Positions 25,973-39,100 of a DNA stretch of 64,000 nucleotides are shown here, piece by piece. The stretch is from Rotaria sordida. Lineage: Eukaryota; Rotifera; Eurotatoria; Philodinida; Philodinidae. Location of the stretch: NCBI GenBank assembly GCA_905250125.1, contig CAJNOL010000040.1, positions 1 through 64,000 on the forward strand, read 5' to 3'. A program made the position numbers and the translations under genes. Below the pieces are notes generated by a model, which did not search any database, was not told where the DNA came from, and worked only from the letters and a program-made list of their open reading frames with translations. Within the stretch, counting starts at the first letter, position 1; each line of letters begins with the position of its first letter.

Positions 25973-27492
25973 TTTTCCCAATACTCCTTCATCACTATTA
26001 GTAGTATTATTGGTAGCATTAGTAAAATCAAGCAATAAAAAAGCAATAATAATAAAAAGATAGCATGAATAATAACGATGATGATTTATCTGTTGATGAC
26101 AATTGTGTTTGGTAAAACTAAATAAGCATGAATAAGAAAATTAATGTTTTGTTTTCTTTTTTTTCTATGGGTCATTATTTTAATAAGTGTTAACATATCA
26201 AAAGCAAGAAAAAAATACACAAAATCTAGTCTCGGACATTCGTTTATGTGCTATCGATGTTTTACGGAGTAATACACACATTCTTCTAGTTTAATATTTT
26301 TATACTTACAAATATTCCATTTTTTTTTTATATTCAGTAGACTTCCTAAGGATATGCGTAGAATAGATATATAATGAGACGAAAATAAAATACATTTAAT
26401 TTTTACGTTTATTTAAATAGAGAAATATCACATGAATAAAGGTATTTATATTATAACAAAAAGAAATGTTTTTTACCTTATGTGATAATTTGAATTGAAA
26501 CAATAAAAATAATATCGAATCTAAAAAACAAGAACGTCAATATTTGCTTGTCAAGTATAACTATACGAAAACAAAACGTTTGAATGGTTGATGTTGATTG
26601 TTACCGTAAAAGTTCGTATTTATTTTTGTCGAACAACCAACCAATACTGAATAATATATTTGTCTAAAGTGAAAAAATTAATCATTAATAAATTATGCAA
26701 AAGATAATTTTCTTCATGAATTTTCATTTTAATTATTATTATAGTTATTTTTTCTTTCCATAAAACCAAATTTTCATGTAGATGGCACAGTGAATAATGA
26801 AAAATATCTCATTGGTTAAAACTCTATGTAACGACAAATAGATCTATATCAATATTTTTTTTATCACCATATTTTCATTTTATTTTATAGTCTATTTGGA
26901 TTTTGGTTCAATTATGAAATTGTTAAATTTCAACAAAGCAAAATCATATTTAACAAATTTTGCAGATGTTAATTATGTTATCATCGCTGTTAGAAATCAG
27001 AGCAATGTAATTGAAATCAATCATTTTCTTTAGATGATTATTTTTATTTTTTTTTATTTTTAGGGATTTAACAGACAATTAGAATTTTAGAAATGTTGAA
27101 AATAGAATATAGAAGATATTGGTCTTTATTATTTGATTGTTATAAAAATGATTCAAGTATTTTTACGAGAGTTTTAATAGACAAAAAAATTAGTTGTATT
27201 TTTTCTTGTAGAAAGCAAGTCTTGATTTAATTCATTTTTGTTTGAATTTTAGAATAATAATAAGATAAGATTGAGCAATAGAAATTATCTTTTAGAAAGA
27301 TAAATTTTTATTTCAGTCGAGAGAAGAAAATTTTAGGATATTAATAAATTGACATGTCATTTCTTCATAAGTTAAATTATACAAAAAATCTAGAAAGATT
27401 TGAGATCAATGAATTAATAAAGTGCTTTCGATAGAATCAGATTACGATAATTTCGGGTTAACCAAAGAACATATACGTGTAAACAGAAGACT
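25973..27492. other. intergenic, upstream of SLC66A2
   Basis: Presumed 5' UTR/promoter of SLC66A2 followed by AT-rich sequence. No exon chain, RNA gene or repeat was recognised. Confidence 0.45.
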
Positions 27493-28257
27493 GACAGTCT
27501 TGGACAAAAAGTAGCTGTTTTCTCTGAAGTACTACTATTCTTTATGATATTGAATTAGTACGTATGTACGACAATAAATCTTGATTGTCTACATCAATCT
27601 TTCCTCCATCAGTTTAGATAGAAGAGAGTTATAATTCAAACATCATCTTCTTCGTGTAAATACGTTATTTCACACATGTTGGTACAAATATTTTTGTTTA
27701 ACTTATCATTTATTTCTTCTGATAAAGCAGGTTTGTTGAAAAGCAAATGATGATTTTTTTTTACGCTGCCTTTGACTAGTGTCTTTGAAAATTTCAACAC
27801 TAAATTCCTGTGAGACGACGAGCCTACCTTGGAAATTTTAGAGCTGCAATACAGAACAAAAAACAAAGTCGAATTAGCACTACGATATCGTTTCCCTATC
27901 TCAGAATGTGCTAATTACTTTTATCTTGGGTATGTGTTGCGAACTTTGATGATATTAAAGTAGACATATGGCACTAGATTGTAAGATAGAAAAAAAAAAC
28001 CAGTAATAGCTTGTAGAATAGAAAAATAATAAACGAAAATCTTTCGAATGGAAATTTCTATTGAATATGTTTTTCTTTTTCACAAAGGGAAAATGATGTT
28101 TGAATTATAACTCGATTACATCTAGACTGATAGAAGATAGATTGATGCTTACGATATGTATGTATTTTTGGACACATGTACTCAAAATAACAGCTGAATA
28201 TCATTAGAAATAGTAATAGTTCTGGGCAAGGCGTAGCGATTTTTGTCTAGGACTGTA
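27493..28257. mobile_element. inverted-repeat element with about 500-base loop
   Basis: The left arm, about 27493-27625, and right arm, about 28122-28257, are diverged reverse complements. For example CATCAATCTTTCCTCCATCA on the left pairs with CATCAATCTATCTTCTATCA read from the opposite strand on the right, and TTGGACAAAAAGTAGCT pairs with CTAGACAAAAATCGCTA. The loop contains a 76-codon minus-strand frame (27636-27866) with no recognisable similarity. Probably an old non-autonomous DNA element. Confidence 0.6.
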
Positions 28258-30222
28258 TCTTGATTTCTTCAGCTAGATAGTTTATTAAGTCTACAACAAT
28301 ACAAACATTGTTGACAGTTCTATTATCAGTAGTGCAATCTATTATTGATCTTTCAATATTAAATAATCAAAAGCTTTCGTAACAGAACTATTATAGTTAT
28401 AGTGAATTATTTAGCTGATTATTACAACGTATGACTGAAACATTAGAATTTTCTACTTGATTTAATCTCGTAAGAAGATCAGAATTCCTTTATTTCTTGT
28501 CAACAGCTTTCAATTCGAAGATTCTAAACAAGATTATTATTATCATCAATATTGATAATACAAAGTTTTTGTCTTTGTATAAAAAAAAAAAGAAAATTTC
28601 ATTCAATATTTATTTATTATTGATTCAATTTGATTATGATAATCTGACATTGATAGGAATATAATTCTGAATAGATACAAATTAAATTTTATTAAAAAAT
28701 GAGTAAATTACAAAAATTACATTGAATTACTTTTGTTCGCTAGTACAGAATGTTGTTGAGTCCATGGAAAGATGTTTTTTAGATAAAACTTGTGCAAAAA
28801 CATAAGTACGTATATTAATCTATCTATTGACCATAAATTAATCTTAATGAAGTATTCATAAAAAACTTGAAAAACGTTCAGTGTTTTAGATTTTCTTCCT
28901 CGAATTACAATTGTTATACTATGCTTTTGATCTGTTATAAAGTATGTTTAATTTGATATTTTATCTATAGATCGATGTTAAAATGGCTGGAATGTTCCGG
29001 AAGTTTCAGAACAAATTAAGATTTCCTTGTGGAAAGAACCAAACGTCAAAAAGAAGTATTAATTTGACCTGACATTTTTATAGCATCCTAATAATTCTCA
29101 CATCTGTCTATGAATAACATATATCAAATAAAATATACCTTGTAAAAGTTCGAAAACATAGTAAAACAACCGTAATTCGGAAGGAAGGCCTAAGGAAATA
29201 AATCCTTTTAAGACTCTTCAAAGCTTATCAAAGTTTATTTAAGGTCAAAATATAGATTAAAAAAACATACATGACACATCTAAAAATATTCTCTCAGAAA
29301 GAGAATTCATTCATCTATGTTGAAAATCATTTTTAAAAATAGACATGTCATCAATTGTTTTTTATTTATGATCAAGTTTAGTTTTCAAAAAATATTTCAT
29401 GCAGTAGTTTTTCATCATACATCATGTGATCAATAGAATATATTAAGATGCAATGGTACTACATCAAAGAGATCATGTATTTCTAAAATTTGCTTTAGAC
29501 ATTTATATGTAATTAAATTGTTAATTAGTATTAATTTGTCCATATGTTAACATGTCTACTAGAGATATATACAAAGAGAAAGTGTTAAATGCTGTATTTT
29601 TAAAAGCAACAGCTTGAACTAGTTATACATATCTTTTTTGAGTATAATCAGTAGAAATGAAACAGATGCACTTCTATACTTTACTCGTTCACTTCTTATA
29701 GGTAACTGAGTTGTTTTTTTTTATTAAGGTAATTTTTACGTGCGGAAAAATCATGGCTATAAATAATAAAGGCATTTCTGTTTTTTTTTCTTTTTATCTA
29801 TGATTGATTGTTACGATATTTGTTGAAGTGTTATGATAAAATTACGAATAATCTTCAAATAAATTAATACAAAATAAAAACATCAGATCGAAAAGTTCAG
29901 TGAGATTTCTTGATATGAGAATTAATCAATACAACGTTTCTATTATCTTATAAGATTGATTAGTTTGATCTCATGTCCAACAGATGAATAATAATTGTTT
30001 CCGGACATTTATATCATTAGATTTGATAGAAAAATTTGATATCAATCGAAAAATAATAATAAATCTTATCCAGAAAAATAGATTTATGATTAGAAATATA
30101 CTATAAAAATAATATATAATTAAACAAAAATTAATATTTGTCATTAATATAAATGTTTCTTAATATCAGATAGATTTATTTTTCAGATATCTTTTTATTA
30201 TTCTATTTATAATTAATTTCCA
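28258..30222. other. intergenic, no gene seen
   Basis: Very AT-rich sequence leading to the myotrophin start. It must include the myotrophin promoter, but no TATA or other element could be assigned with confidence. Confidence 0.45.
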
Positions 30223-33200
30223 ATGAGTGATTCCATGGCAAGTACAAATGAAAGCATGATTTGGTGTGCTAAAACGGGTGAACTTCAATCATTAAAAACA
30301 CTTCTTAAAGAAGTAATAATTAAAGATGCAAACAAAAAAAAAGACAAACAGATGACACTATTGAATTTTGTTCGATTTTTCTTTTAAGCATCCACAAAAA
30401 GTGAATGAACAAATGAATGGTCGATCATTATTACATTATGCAGCTGACGCAGGAAACTTTGATGTATTAAAAGAACTTGTCGAAAATGGTGCTAATGTTA
30501 ACGTAGATAAATAAATGAATATTAAATTTTCTTTTTGACATATTATTTTTTTTTTTTTAGAGTAAAGATAAATTTGGTTTAACACCACTTCTTGCTGCTA
30601 TTTATGAAGATCATACTAATTGTGTTAAATATCTTCTTGAACAGGTTTGTATTATTTATTTTATTTGTCCTTGAATACCTTTTCTTTCTTTCAATAACGC
30701 AAACAAAAATATTTTTTTCATTTCTCATCAATATGATTAAGTTGTATGAATCAAATCATTCGTTATAGTTGAATGATAATTATGGATTAATATTAATCAG
30801 TTATTTTTGTACATTATTTTTCAAGTTATTCTTCTCAATACATTTTATCTCACCTTTCTTTTTTGTCTTGTATTTTGTATAATATGATAAGTATATAGTG
30901 TGTGTATAATAGTTACATTTGATTGGTAAATATAAGAATGGCGTAGTCTCTTATAACAAATTCTGTCATGATTAAAAAGAATAAAAGAGTACGAACAGTA
31001 TATTGTCTATTAATAGGATGTACTCTTCCAGTTTGTTTTTTTCTTTTTCTTACTGTTTTTCTCTCTCTCTCTCTCCCTTGTTGAGTTTCGTAATAAATTA
31101 TTTAAGTATGATATAATAGGCATGCAAAATATGCATTAATTTATACTTGAAGGGTTAATAGAAATTAATTAGTTTGTTAATTCAAATTATATGTATGATC
31201 ATTTTGTATACTAAAATACACCCAATTATTCACTGTCGATGAGTCTTCATTGAAATCAGTTTATATTCGTTTTCTTGTTTTTATACATAATATTTCTTTT
31301 GTTTTCAAATATTATTCTATTTTCGCATTTTTGTTTTTTATTATAAATAAATCATATTAGAATTTATAATAACATGTATTAAAATAATCCTCAGAACGCT
31401 CATTATAATTATGGAAAATGATGGTGTATAATTGTATTTCACTTTCATTGTAATACATCATTTAGTTTTGCACAGCATTCTTATGAACGCTAGCAAATGA
31501 CTATCCGTTGGTTTTTTTTTTACATCAATTTATAGGATAATGAAGAAATAGGCGTTGTTTTATAGAAATCATTATATTTAATTTTGATGACGAAAAAAAT
31601 CAAATCTGAACTTACAATATTGCCGTCAGTTGCAGATCAAGAGATATATTTATTTTTAGTTTCTTTTTTTTTTATATATATCATTCTTAGATATGGATAT
31701 ATTATCTTATTTATAAAATAACCGCATTATATCATTACTTTTTTCTTCTTAACCAATCGACTTATTTATATATGAATCAACTAGAAAAGAATATCTGTTG
31801 TTGACGTAATGTATGGATAAATTTGTAAGGTAAAATGGTAGACTAATAAAAGAAAACTAAAACATTGATACGTAAATTCATCTATTATTTCATCTATTAG
31901 TAATTTTTATTGTTGCTTTCTATAATAAACAATGTGAAGGTCATCCAGTAGAATGTGAAACGTTCGCTCGTCTGCCGCTATCGTAGATGTATTCTGATCA
32001 AGCAAAAAAAAACGGCTTTTTTTTCTTTTCTATTGTTTGTCCTTCTCTTGTTTGCACGAAGACGACGATAGGGGAGAAAAAAACTCGCCCTTGTTGGCCT
32101 AAAAAGTAATGATCACGTTTAAGTGTACACGAGCACGAATGTTTTATACTCGTGACTCATAATATAGAGCATAGCAAAAGAATGAGAGAGAAAAAAAAAT
32201 AGAAGTAATGCGTTACGAGGGTTTACCATTGGCGTCTATATATAAAGAGTGGCAAAGAAGCAGCCGCTTACACAAACGCTACACATTTCATACAGAAGAC
32301 AACAAGTACAATACAAGTTAACCTGAAGAATGGTTCGTGAAGTTAGTATACTATCAAGTCCAAATTATTCCATTGATCATATAGCAACAAAACATGCTGC
32401 TAATGATGGTATACGACTTGAAGAATTACCAATGAAAGATGATCTAACATTTAAACATCGTTCAAGTATAACAGATGATGAATCTGGTTTTTCTGAAGCT
32501 GAAACAACATCAACACGATCATCACCTATTCCATCATTAAATAGAGAAGATTTTGAATTAGCATCAAACTTATCAGATGAAAGTAAAAAAGAATTTTGTT
32601 CGGATATGGGTCTTATATTTCATGCTGAATTTCAATTAACATTCGGACGTTATTTTTTGCCTAATCAATGGGCATTAATGCCATTAGGTACAAATGGTAC
32701 TTGTCGATTACCATCGAATGCATTATGTGATGTTGAAATAGCTAAAGTGCGTTTTGAATGTGATTCATGTGCACATTGTTGGACATCAATGCGTGGACAA
32801 ATATCATTTTTCTATGATTGTGAATCATATATACTTTATTTTAAATTATTTACACAAGCCTGTGACCATTGTGGTGGTGTATGTACACCATTATGGTATC
32901 CTGAAGAAGTATGCCGTGTTATGCGAAATGTTTTTGTTATTGTTAATAAATATATGTATCCAAATTTACAAACATCAATTCAAACAAATCATCATCGTCG
33001 TTTTGGAAATCCAAAAGGACAACATCATGGATGTGAATCATGTCAAGATGGTGTGTGTGTTTCTGTAGCTGCACGACAACTTGGATGTAAACTTGTTAAA
33101 TAAAACTTTTAATTTTATTTGTTTTACTAGTTAAAAGTATAGCTGTTATTTCGTTGGGACTATCTCGGTGTATCTAGTCACCTTATTACTTCTTTTTTCT

Positions 33201-33733
33201 TTCCGTTTCGGTATTCTTATTACTATTCTTATTATTATTATTATTATTATTCATATGTATATATACGAAAACACATTGTGTGTGAGTGTTGTTTGGATTA
33301 GTTTGATCGTGTTATTAACTAAAAAAGAAAAGTTCACGATCATTTCAGTACGTTATCTAGACTATCGATTTTTCTTTGTTTGATTTGTCTGTTTTTTCTT
33401 TCTTGTTTATATCGTTAATCACATGTACTTTATTTTTTGCTTTTCCGTATTATACAAAAGAAAAACGATATAAATCATATTATTATTTTAACTATTACTT
33501 CTGCTTTATTGCACAATAGAGAGCATATATGCATATCAATCTTTAGAACATTCTAGAATGTACGAATAAAAAAAAACAAAGAGTTTACTAAATACTTATT
33601 ATAAATTATTTTTTTTTATTTCTAGCGTGCTGATGTTAATGGTACAAATCCAGATGGTGCTCCATATGATCAATGTTGTACAAATGAAGAAATTCGTGCA
33701 TTGATTATTAAACATAAGAAATTAAACAAATGA
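30223..33733 (+). CDS. MTPN: Myotrophin/V-1-like three-ankyrin protein
   Basis: Small cytosolic ankyrin protein; the vertebrate homologue binds and inhibits actin capping protein. Exons 30223-30312, 30389-30502, 30561-30644 and 33626-33733 sum to 396 bases (131 residues), all junctions in phase. The order is MIWCAKTGELQSLKTLL, GRSLLHYAADAGNFDVLKEL, FGLTPLLAAIYEDHTNCVKYLLEQ, RADVNGTNPDGAPYDQC and a C-terminal NEEIRALIIKHK, matching myotrophin (W/A-G-L start, LHYAAD, ITPLL.A.YE.H..CVK.LL, AIKALL end) at near the usual 118 residues. The ATG at 30223 begins a short acidic leader. The 2981-base third intron contains an entire 3CxxC zinc-finger gene in the same orientation. Other small ankyrin proteins are possible, but the LHYAAD and YEDH..CVK stretches favour MTPN. 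Confidence 0.82.
32237..32247 (+). promoter_or_regulatory. TATA box of the nested 3CxxC gene
   Basis: TATATATAAAG lies about 90 bases before the ATG at 32330, preceded by CCATTGG at 32227-32233 (CCAAT-like) and followed by a purine-rich leader. The block at 31960-32110 is clearly less AT-rich than the intron around it, as expected for a promoter region. The assignment rests on position and consensus only. Confidence 0.65.
32330..33103 (+). CDS. Single-exon 3CxxC-type zinc-finger protein nested in MTPN intron 3
   Basis: Complete intronless gene of 257 residues. The N-terminal third is polar and Ser/Thr-rich. The core from about residue 100 contains FGRYFLPNQW, then RFECDSCAHCWTSM, LFTQACDHCGGVCTPLW and a final HHGCESCQDGVC. 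The four-cysteine-pair layout (CxxC, CxxC, CxxC) with FxCxxC...W and a late CE.C..G.C is that of the 3CxxC domain found in ZAR1/ZAR1L and receptor-transporting proteins (RTP). Those bind RNA or act as chaperones for chemoreceptor trafficking; which applies here cannot be told. There is no transmembrane tail as in RTPs. It has its own TATA box and lies in the sense direction inside the myotrophin gene, so either a retrocopy origin or simple nesting is possible. The ATG is preceded by CCTGAAGA and no in-frame upstream ATG is needed. Confidence 0.8.
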   Translation: MVREVSILSSPNYSIDHIATKHAANDGIRLEELPMKDDLTFKHRSSITDDESGFSEAETTSTRSSPIPSLNREDFELASNLSDESKKEFCSDMGLIFHAEFQLTFGRYFLPNQWALMPLGTNGTCRLPSNALCDVEIAKVRFECDSCAHCWTSMRGQISFFYDCESYILYFKLFTQACDHCGGVCTPLWYPEEVCRVMRNVFVIVNKYMYPNLQTSIQTNHHRRFGNPKGQHHGCESCQDGVCVSVAARQLGCKLVK

Positions 33734-36130
33734 AATTCCATATATTAATTTCTGCAATATATATTCTTTGACTGATTATCGTTCTAAAACTAAATCAATC
33801 TCTTCTATATTTGATTGTTATATTGTTCATTCTTTCTTTATTGACTTTCATAATCGTGATTCTTTCTTTTTTTCAATTTTAAAACAAACCAAGAAAAAAA
33901 AAGAATGTCCATTATATTTGACTTCAAATTGAATTGATTATGTTTGACGAACAAAAAATATATTTAAAAGTAAAAATAAAACTAAAAACTTTATTACGTA
34001 CCATAAAATATTTATATTATTCAAAAAACAAAAAAAAAAAATTATTAAAAATAGTTATTCTCTAGAAATGTCTTTTTTTCGGCATACGTTCTTATTCTTT
34101 GACTAATTAAAGTTCATGCACTTATGAAATACCCAATGTCCCAAAAGTAAAAAAAAAAAAGAATTTGAATATCTCTATTGTACTTTAATCAAACTAACTA
34201 ATTCTTTTTTTGCTAATAATAGAAGAAAGATACAAGTTCTTATTCATATGAGAAAAGTTCAAAAGTAATAATCAAAGCTATCACTCGTGACTGTGATACA
34301 AAATTAGCTTTTTATTTTGATCTACAGGAATATTTATGAGGAAGGGTTGCAAATAATTGAAGATTTTTGAGCGTATATTTTGCTCATCTGTAAGAAACGG
34401 TTAGATCGGTGAAGAAACAGCAGAGACTTCAGTCTAGAAGTTTCATGAAGTCTTTTGAAGTTCTTTGACAATTTCAGGTCTTGAAGTCTGCTGTTTCCTC
34501 CTCGCATTAGACTAGAACAAAAAATTCCAAAGGGTTCGTGTATTAAACGAGGTACTGTATTTACTTTCATAAGGTTTAAGAAGCAAAAAAAAGTGAGTTT
34601 TTATAGATTTTAATCGAAAACAAATAGAAAATCTTAATGTGTAAAAAAAAAAGAAATCCAAAAAAATTCCAAAAATTTCAACAAAAATTGCATTTGATCA
34701 TCGAATTCTAACCTAAAACTTAATTCACACAAAGCTACCACCTCGATTAGCGTATGTAAAAAATGTTTGGATCTTTGGATGCAGTTTCTTCTAGTTATAA
34801 AGTTTCACAATTTCAGTTAAAATGGATGACTTTCACCATAGTTTGAAAACTTTTTTCATACGAATAAAAACATGGTTCGTTTCTTTATTATCAGAAAAAA
34901 AAAGAATTAGCTGGTTTGATTAAAGTACGATTATGAAAATTAAATATTTTTTTGACTTTTAGACCATTTGATAGACTTTGATCTTTGAAAAGATTTTTTG
35001 ATCTTCAGTAGCCGACGATAACCATTACATTGAGATATTCTTAGTAGACAAATATTTTGTTTTTTATTACCGCTTTTCTATGTTGATTGTACTCTGTGCA
35101 CTCTTTTAGTTATTATCGAATATATTTCTATTTGCTTCTCTTATCTTTCTTATTATGAGACTCATTTTCTTTTACTATATTTATCGATATGTAGCCAACT
35201 AAAGTAGAACAGCAAACGTCTTCAATTTACTCAGGAAGTTTCCTTTTCTTTTTTTGATAGTTAATCCAAGAAAGAAAAGACCGTATTACTGATATTTAAT
35301 GAGAAAAATTAATCCTACTAAAATATTTATTGGTCTTTATTAAGATAAATATTTCACTCCTATATGACTCATTTAGCTTGATCAAATTTGCATATATAAT
35401 CGCTTTAATAAAATCATTGATAGCTAACGTCATCTATTCATATGTATCATTTTGTTGTTAATGAGTAAAGAAACCGAGGAGAATATATGAAGCATGGCGA
35501 ATATTGGTTGCGTGGTAGACATTTCAATAAAGATCGAAGTGTGTAAAAAGAGAAGAAAGAGAAAAAAAAGTTGCTGCTAACCGCTTTGTTCAAGTGAGTA
35601 AAGTTTTGTCATTCATGTTACTGTAAAGTACTGAAACGAGTCATACAAATCATCTAGTTGTAAATAACGCTCATAGAAGAACATGAGAACAAAAAAAGAA
35701 AAATTCTAAACAAGACTTTATACGTGAATTTTGTTTGAGGTGAAATTCTAGAGACGTAAATGTTTGGCGGTGGTGGTAGATTGGATAAAAATGTTTTTGT
35801 TCTTCATTGTTATAGAGCTTCTTCGATACTCATTCTTCTATTCTCTTCTGTCTTCTTTTCGATCTAACAACGAAAAAAATATTTAAATAATATTTGCCTC
35901 GAAATTACTTCACTTCTTTGTTACTTCTTTATTTAATGAATAGAAGAAGAAGAAGAAGAAGAAGAAGAAGAGAAAAAGAAGAAACAATATATATTGAACC
36001 TGAATGTACTAGAAACAATGAATCGTTTCTTGGAGTATATTTATGAGAATTCTTATTATTGTTTATTTTGTTTTATACATAAATTTTTTTTCTCTCTCTC
36101 TCTCTATAGTTTTTTTTCAGATAATTCCGA
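33734..36130. other. intergenic with an (AGA)n microsatellite
   Basis: The myotrophin 3' UTR begins here. An AGA/AAG trinucleotide run lies at about 35943-35972 and a (CT)n run at 36091-36107 just before the CAP-Gly gene. The latter, with TTTTTTTTCAG at 36111-36120, looks like an acceptor in the 5' UTR of that gene. No other gene is seen. Confidence 0.5.
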
Positions 36131-39100
36131 ATGCCGACTAAAATTGAAGGTCGATCATTACGTCAAGATTTAATTGATGATATAGTCGAAGCACCATCAT
36201 CATCATCATTTATGTCAAGTTCAGCTTCGTCCATTTTGGTAGATAATTCAAAATCATTACCAAATAGAAATTATTCAAGTTATTCAAATATTCCAAGTTT
36301 ATTTAATAATAAAACAAAAAATGAACAAACTGATCGTACAACAATATTAACTAATGAACTTCGTGATCGTCTTCATTTAACATTACCTCGTTCAAATTCA
36401 TCATCAACAATGATAAGTAATGATGAACGACGACGAGAACTTGATCTTGTTTTAAAACATTTATATGATGGAAAATTATTAACATCAATGAATGATGATC
36501 GACCATCATCGGATATTTCGGAATCATCAATTCCTATTTTAAGTAAAGGACCAATAACAAAAACAACAACTACAATGATTAAAAATGATGATGATAATAA
36601 AATCAATGTTGGAAATATGGAAGTAAGTTTATTATTTCATAGAACATCTACATTAAAAATCGATATTGAATAAAAAGTTCAGAAGTATTTTTATACATAT
36701 TTAGGTAAGACAAGAGTCTTTGCGAAGTTTACTATATTGATCTATTCAAACTTCAAAATATTTTTGTTCGAAAGAGTAATTACTATATTGGAATATCAAA
36801 ATCGATACTTTGAGATTAAAAACATCTATTCAACATAAAGACTGGGGATGCATCAATTCTAATTCTTGAGCTTGATCGACATTAGCTGTTGTTGAATTAC
36901 TAATTCAACATATATTTACAGAAATTAATAATTTGATTTCATTATTTTAAAACGTCAAGCACTATATAAAGAATCAGATGTTAGATAAATTACAGATATT
37001 ATAAATTTGATGGTGTTGAACTTGATCTAGAACAAATAGATACGATCGTATACAATTATTTACACAGTAGTTAACTCTTTGATGATAAAGCCCGTAAACT
37101 TTCGTTTTCAAAATTTGAATAGAGAACGAAGCCATAATATAGTAAAACAGACCTTTTCAATATTTGTTATGTTTAGACGCAGGTGTCATTGGTAACAGTA
37201 TTGCATCTTTAAATTAAGTTTAAGTACAAGAATTATGATCATCAATAAATTTCAAAGTATCTCATGTTAAGAATAATTTTTTTTGTTGATTCTACCTAAA
37301 AAAAGAGTTCACCGCTCAAGGCTTAAAAAGTCATACACATAAACATATCATAGAGAATTGTACGATAAGTTTCATGTGGAAAGATAAGTATTTTCATCTT
37401 GAATAATACATTTGTTGTTCATATCACATCAGTGATTATAAATGAAAATTCTATTAATATTCGAATCTATAAATGTATATTCAAATTTTTTTCTTTGATT
37501 AAAAGAAATTCGATAAATATTTTTCTTTTTGGCACTTACAAACAAACAAAAAAAACTCTATTGAAATTCTATGCTCTGAAACATAATATAAAAAAACTTT
37601 TTTTTTTCTACTCTTGTTTAGATACTTTCACTTGATGATGATTGTACATCTCTTCAACGTGAATTACAAGAAAAAGAACTTGATATAATGCATTTAAATA
37701 AAGAAATTCATGAATTACAATTAGAAAATAAATTACTTAAAGCTAAAGTACCAGTTATATATCCAAATGGTCATACAAGTGTAAGATTTCAAATTTCAAT
37801 AAATATTTTTAACGAAAAAAAAAAAGTCAAAGAATTAAATATTATTTATTTTTTTTTTGTTTCTTTATTTAATTAATATAGAATAATACTGAAACTGAAG
37901 TACTTCGTCGTGAAAAAGATGTTTTACAAAATGAATTACGTTCTCAACAACAATTAATTGCAAAACTTCAACAACAACAACAACAAAATGGTGTTATTAA
38001 TCGTTCAAATAAATTAGATGAAGCTAATTTATATCAAAAAGAAGCATTAGAAAGAAAATTAAGTTCGTAATTATTTCTTTTCCAAAGCAAAAAAAAAAAT
38101 AGATTCGTGTTTTTTTCTTTTGCTTTCATTTAGAAGCTTATGAAAAACAAGTACGTACATTAACAAATGATAATGATCAATTAAAACAATATTTACATCA
38201 AATTGATCGTACAATGACTCAATTAAAACGAGAAAATGAAGAATTACAACAAAAAGTAAATAATTTCAAATAACAAACAAAATTTTTCTTTTTTTTTTTT
38301 GTTTAAACTTATCTATAGAAAATTAATAAAAAACTTTCAATGCTTCTTTCTCTTATTGATCCATCATTTGCAGAGGATAGATTTTTTTCTCGAGAAACAA
38401 ATTGCTTTCAGGTTGATTTGCATGAATTAGTGCATGATTAGAATTAATTTATTTATTATTCAAAAATGATTTATGATTGCTTGTTTTTTTTCTATATCTT
38501 TCTAGCTTAATGATGCTAAAAAACGTAATGATGAATTACTTTATCAAGAATTTAATTCACTTCGAAATGATTTAAAGTATATTTTGATAATTGTTTAAAA
38601 ACAAAATGATCTTTTTGTTGTTAATTTTTAGAATGCTTAAACAACGAAATGATGAATTATTTGAAGAAAATCATCGTTTAAATCAAGAACATCAACGACA
38701 ACAACATAATCTTGCTTTACGTTCAACTCATCAACAAACATATACGAATGAACCACAACAACAAATATCACTTATGGATAATATATCACCTTCATCACCA
38801 TTAAAATTATCTAATACAGATTCAAGACGTGAACGTTCGAAAGGTAAATATAAATAATAATCTGTATGGAACTATTGTTCGATGATCTAGTTACAGACAA
38901 AGGAATAGTTATTCTTAACAGGGCTCGAAATGGATCATTCGGCCTCGAACTTTGTTCCTTTTTTTCAAGGCAGATTTCCCATGTAAGAAAATAGAAAAAA
39001 ATTGGATTTTTCGACTCTGAAGATAGATTTCATTTGATTTTAATCTGTCTTAATCGGTTTAAAAAAAACCAATTTGAATCGACTAAAAAAAACTACAATT

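Noticed and set aside
27636-27866. 76-codon frame in the loop of an inverted repeat
   Set aside because: No similarity or codon pattern like the real genes; probably chance.
36373-36606. 77-codon minus-strand frame opposite the first CAP-Gly gene exon
   Set aside because: Antisense shadow of Ser- and Asp-rich coding sequence.
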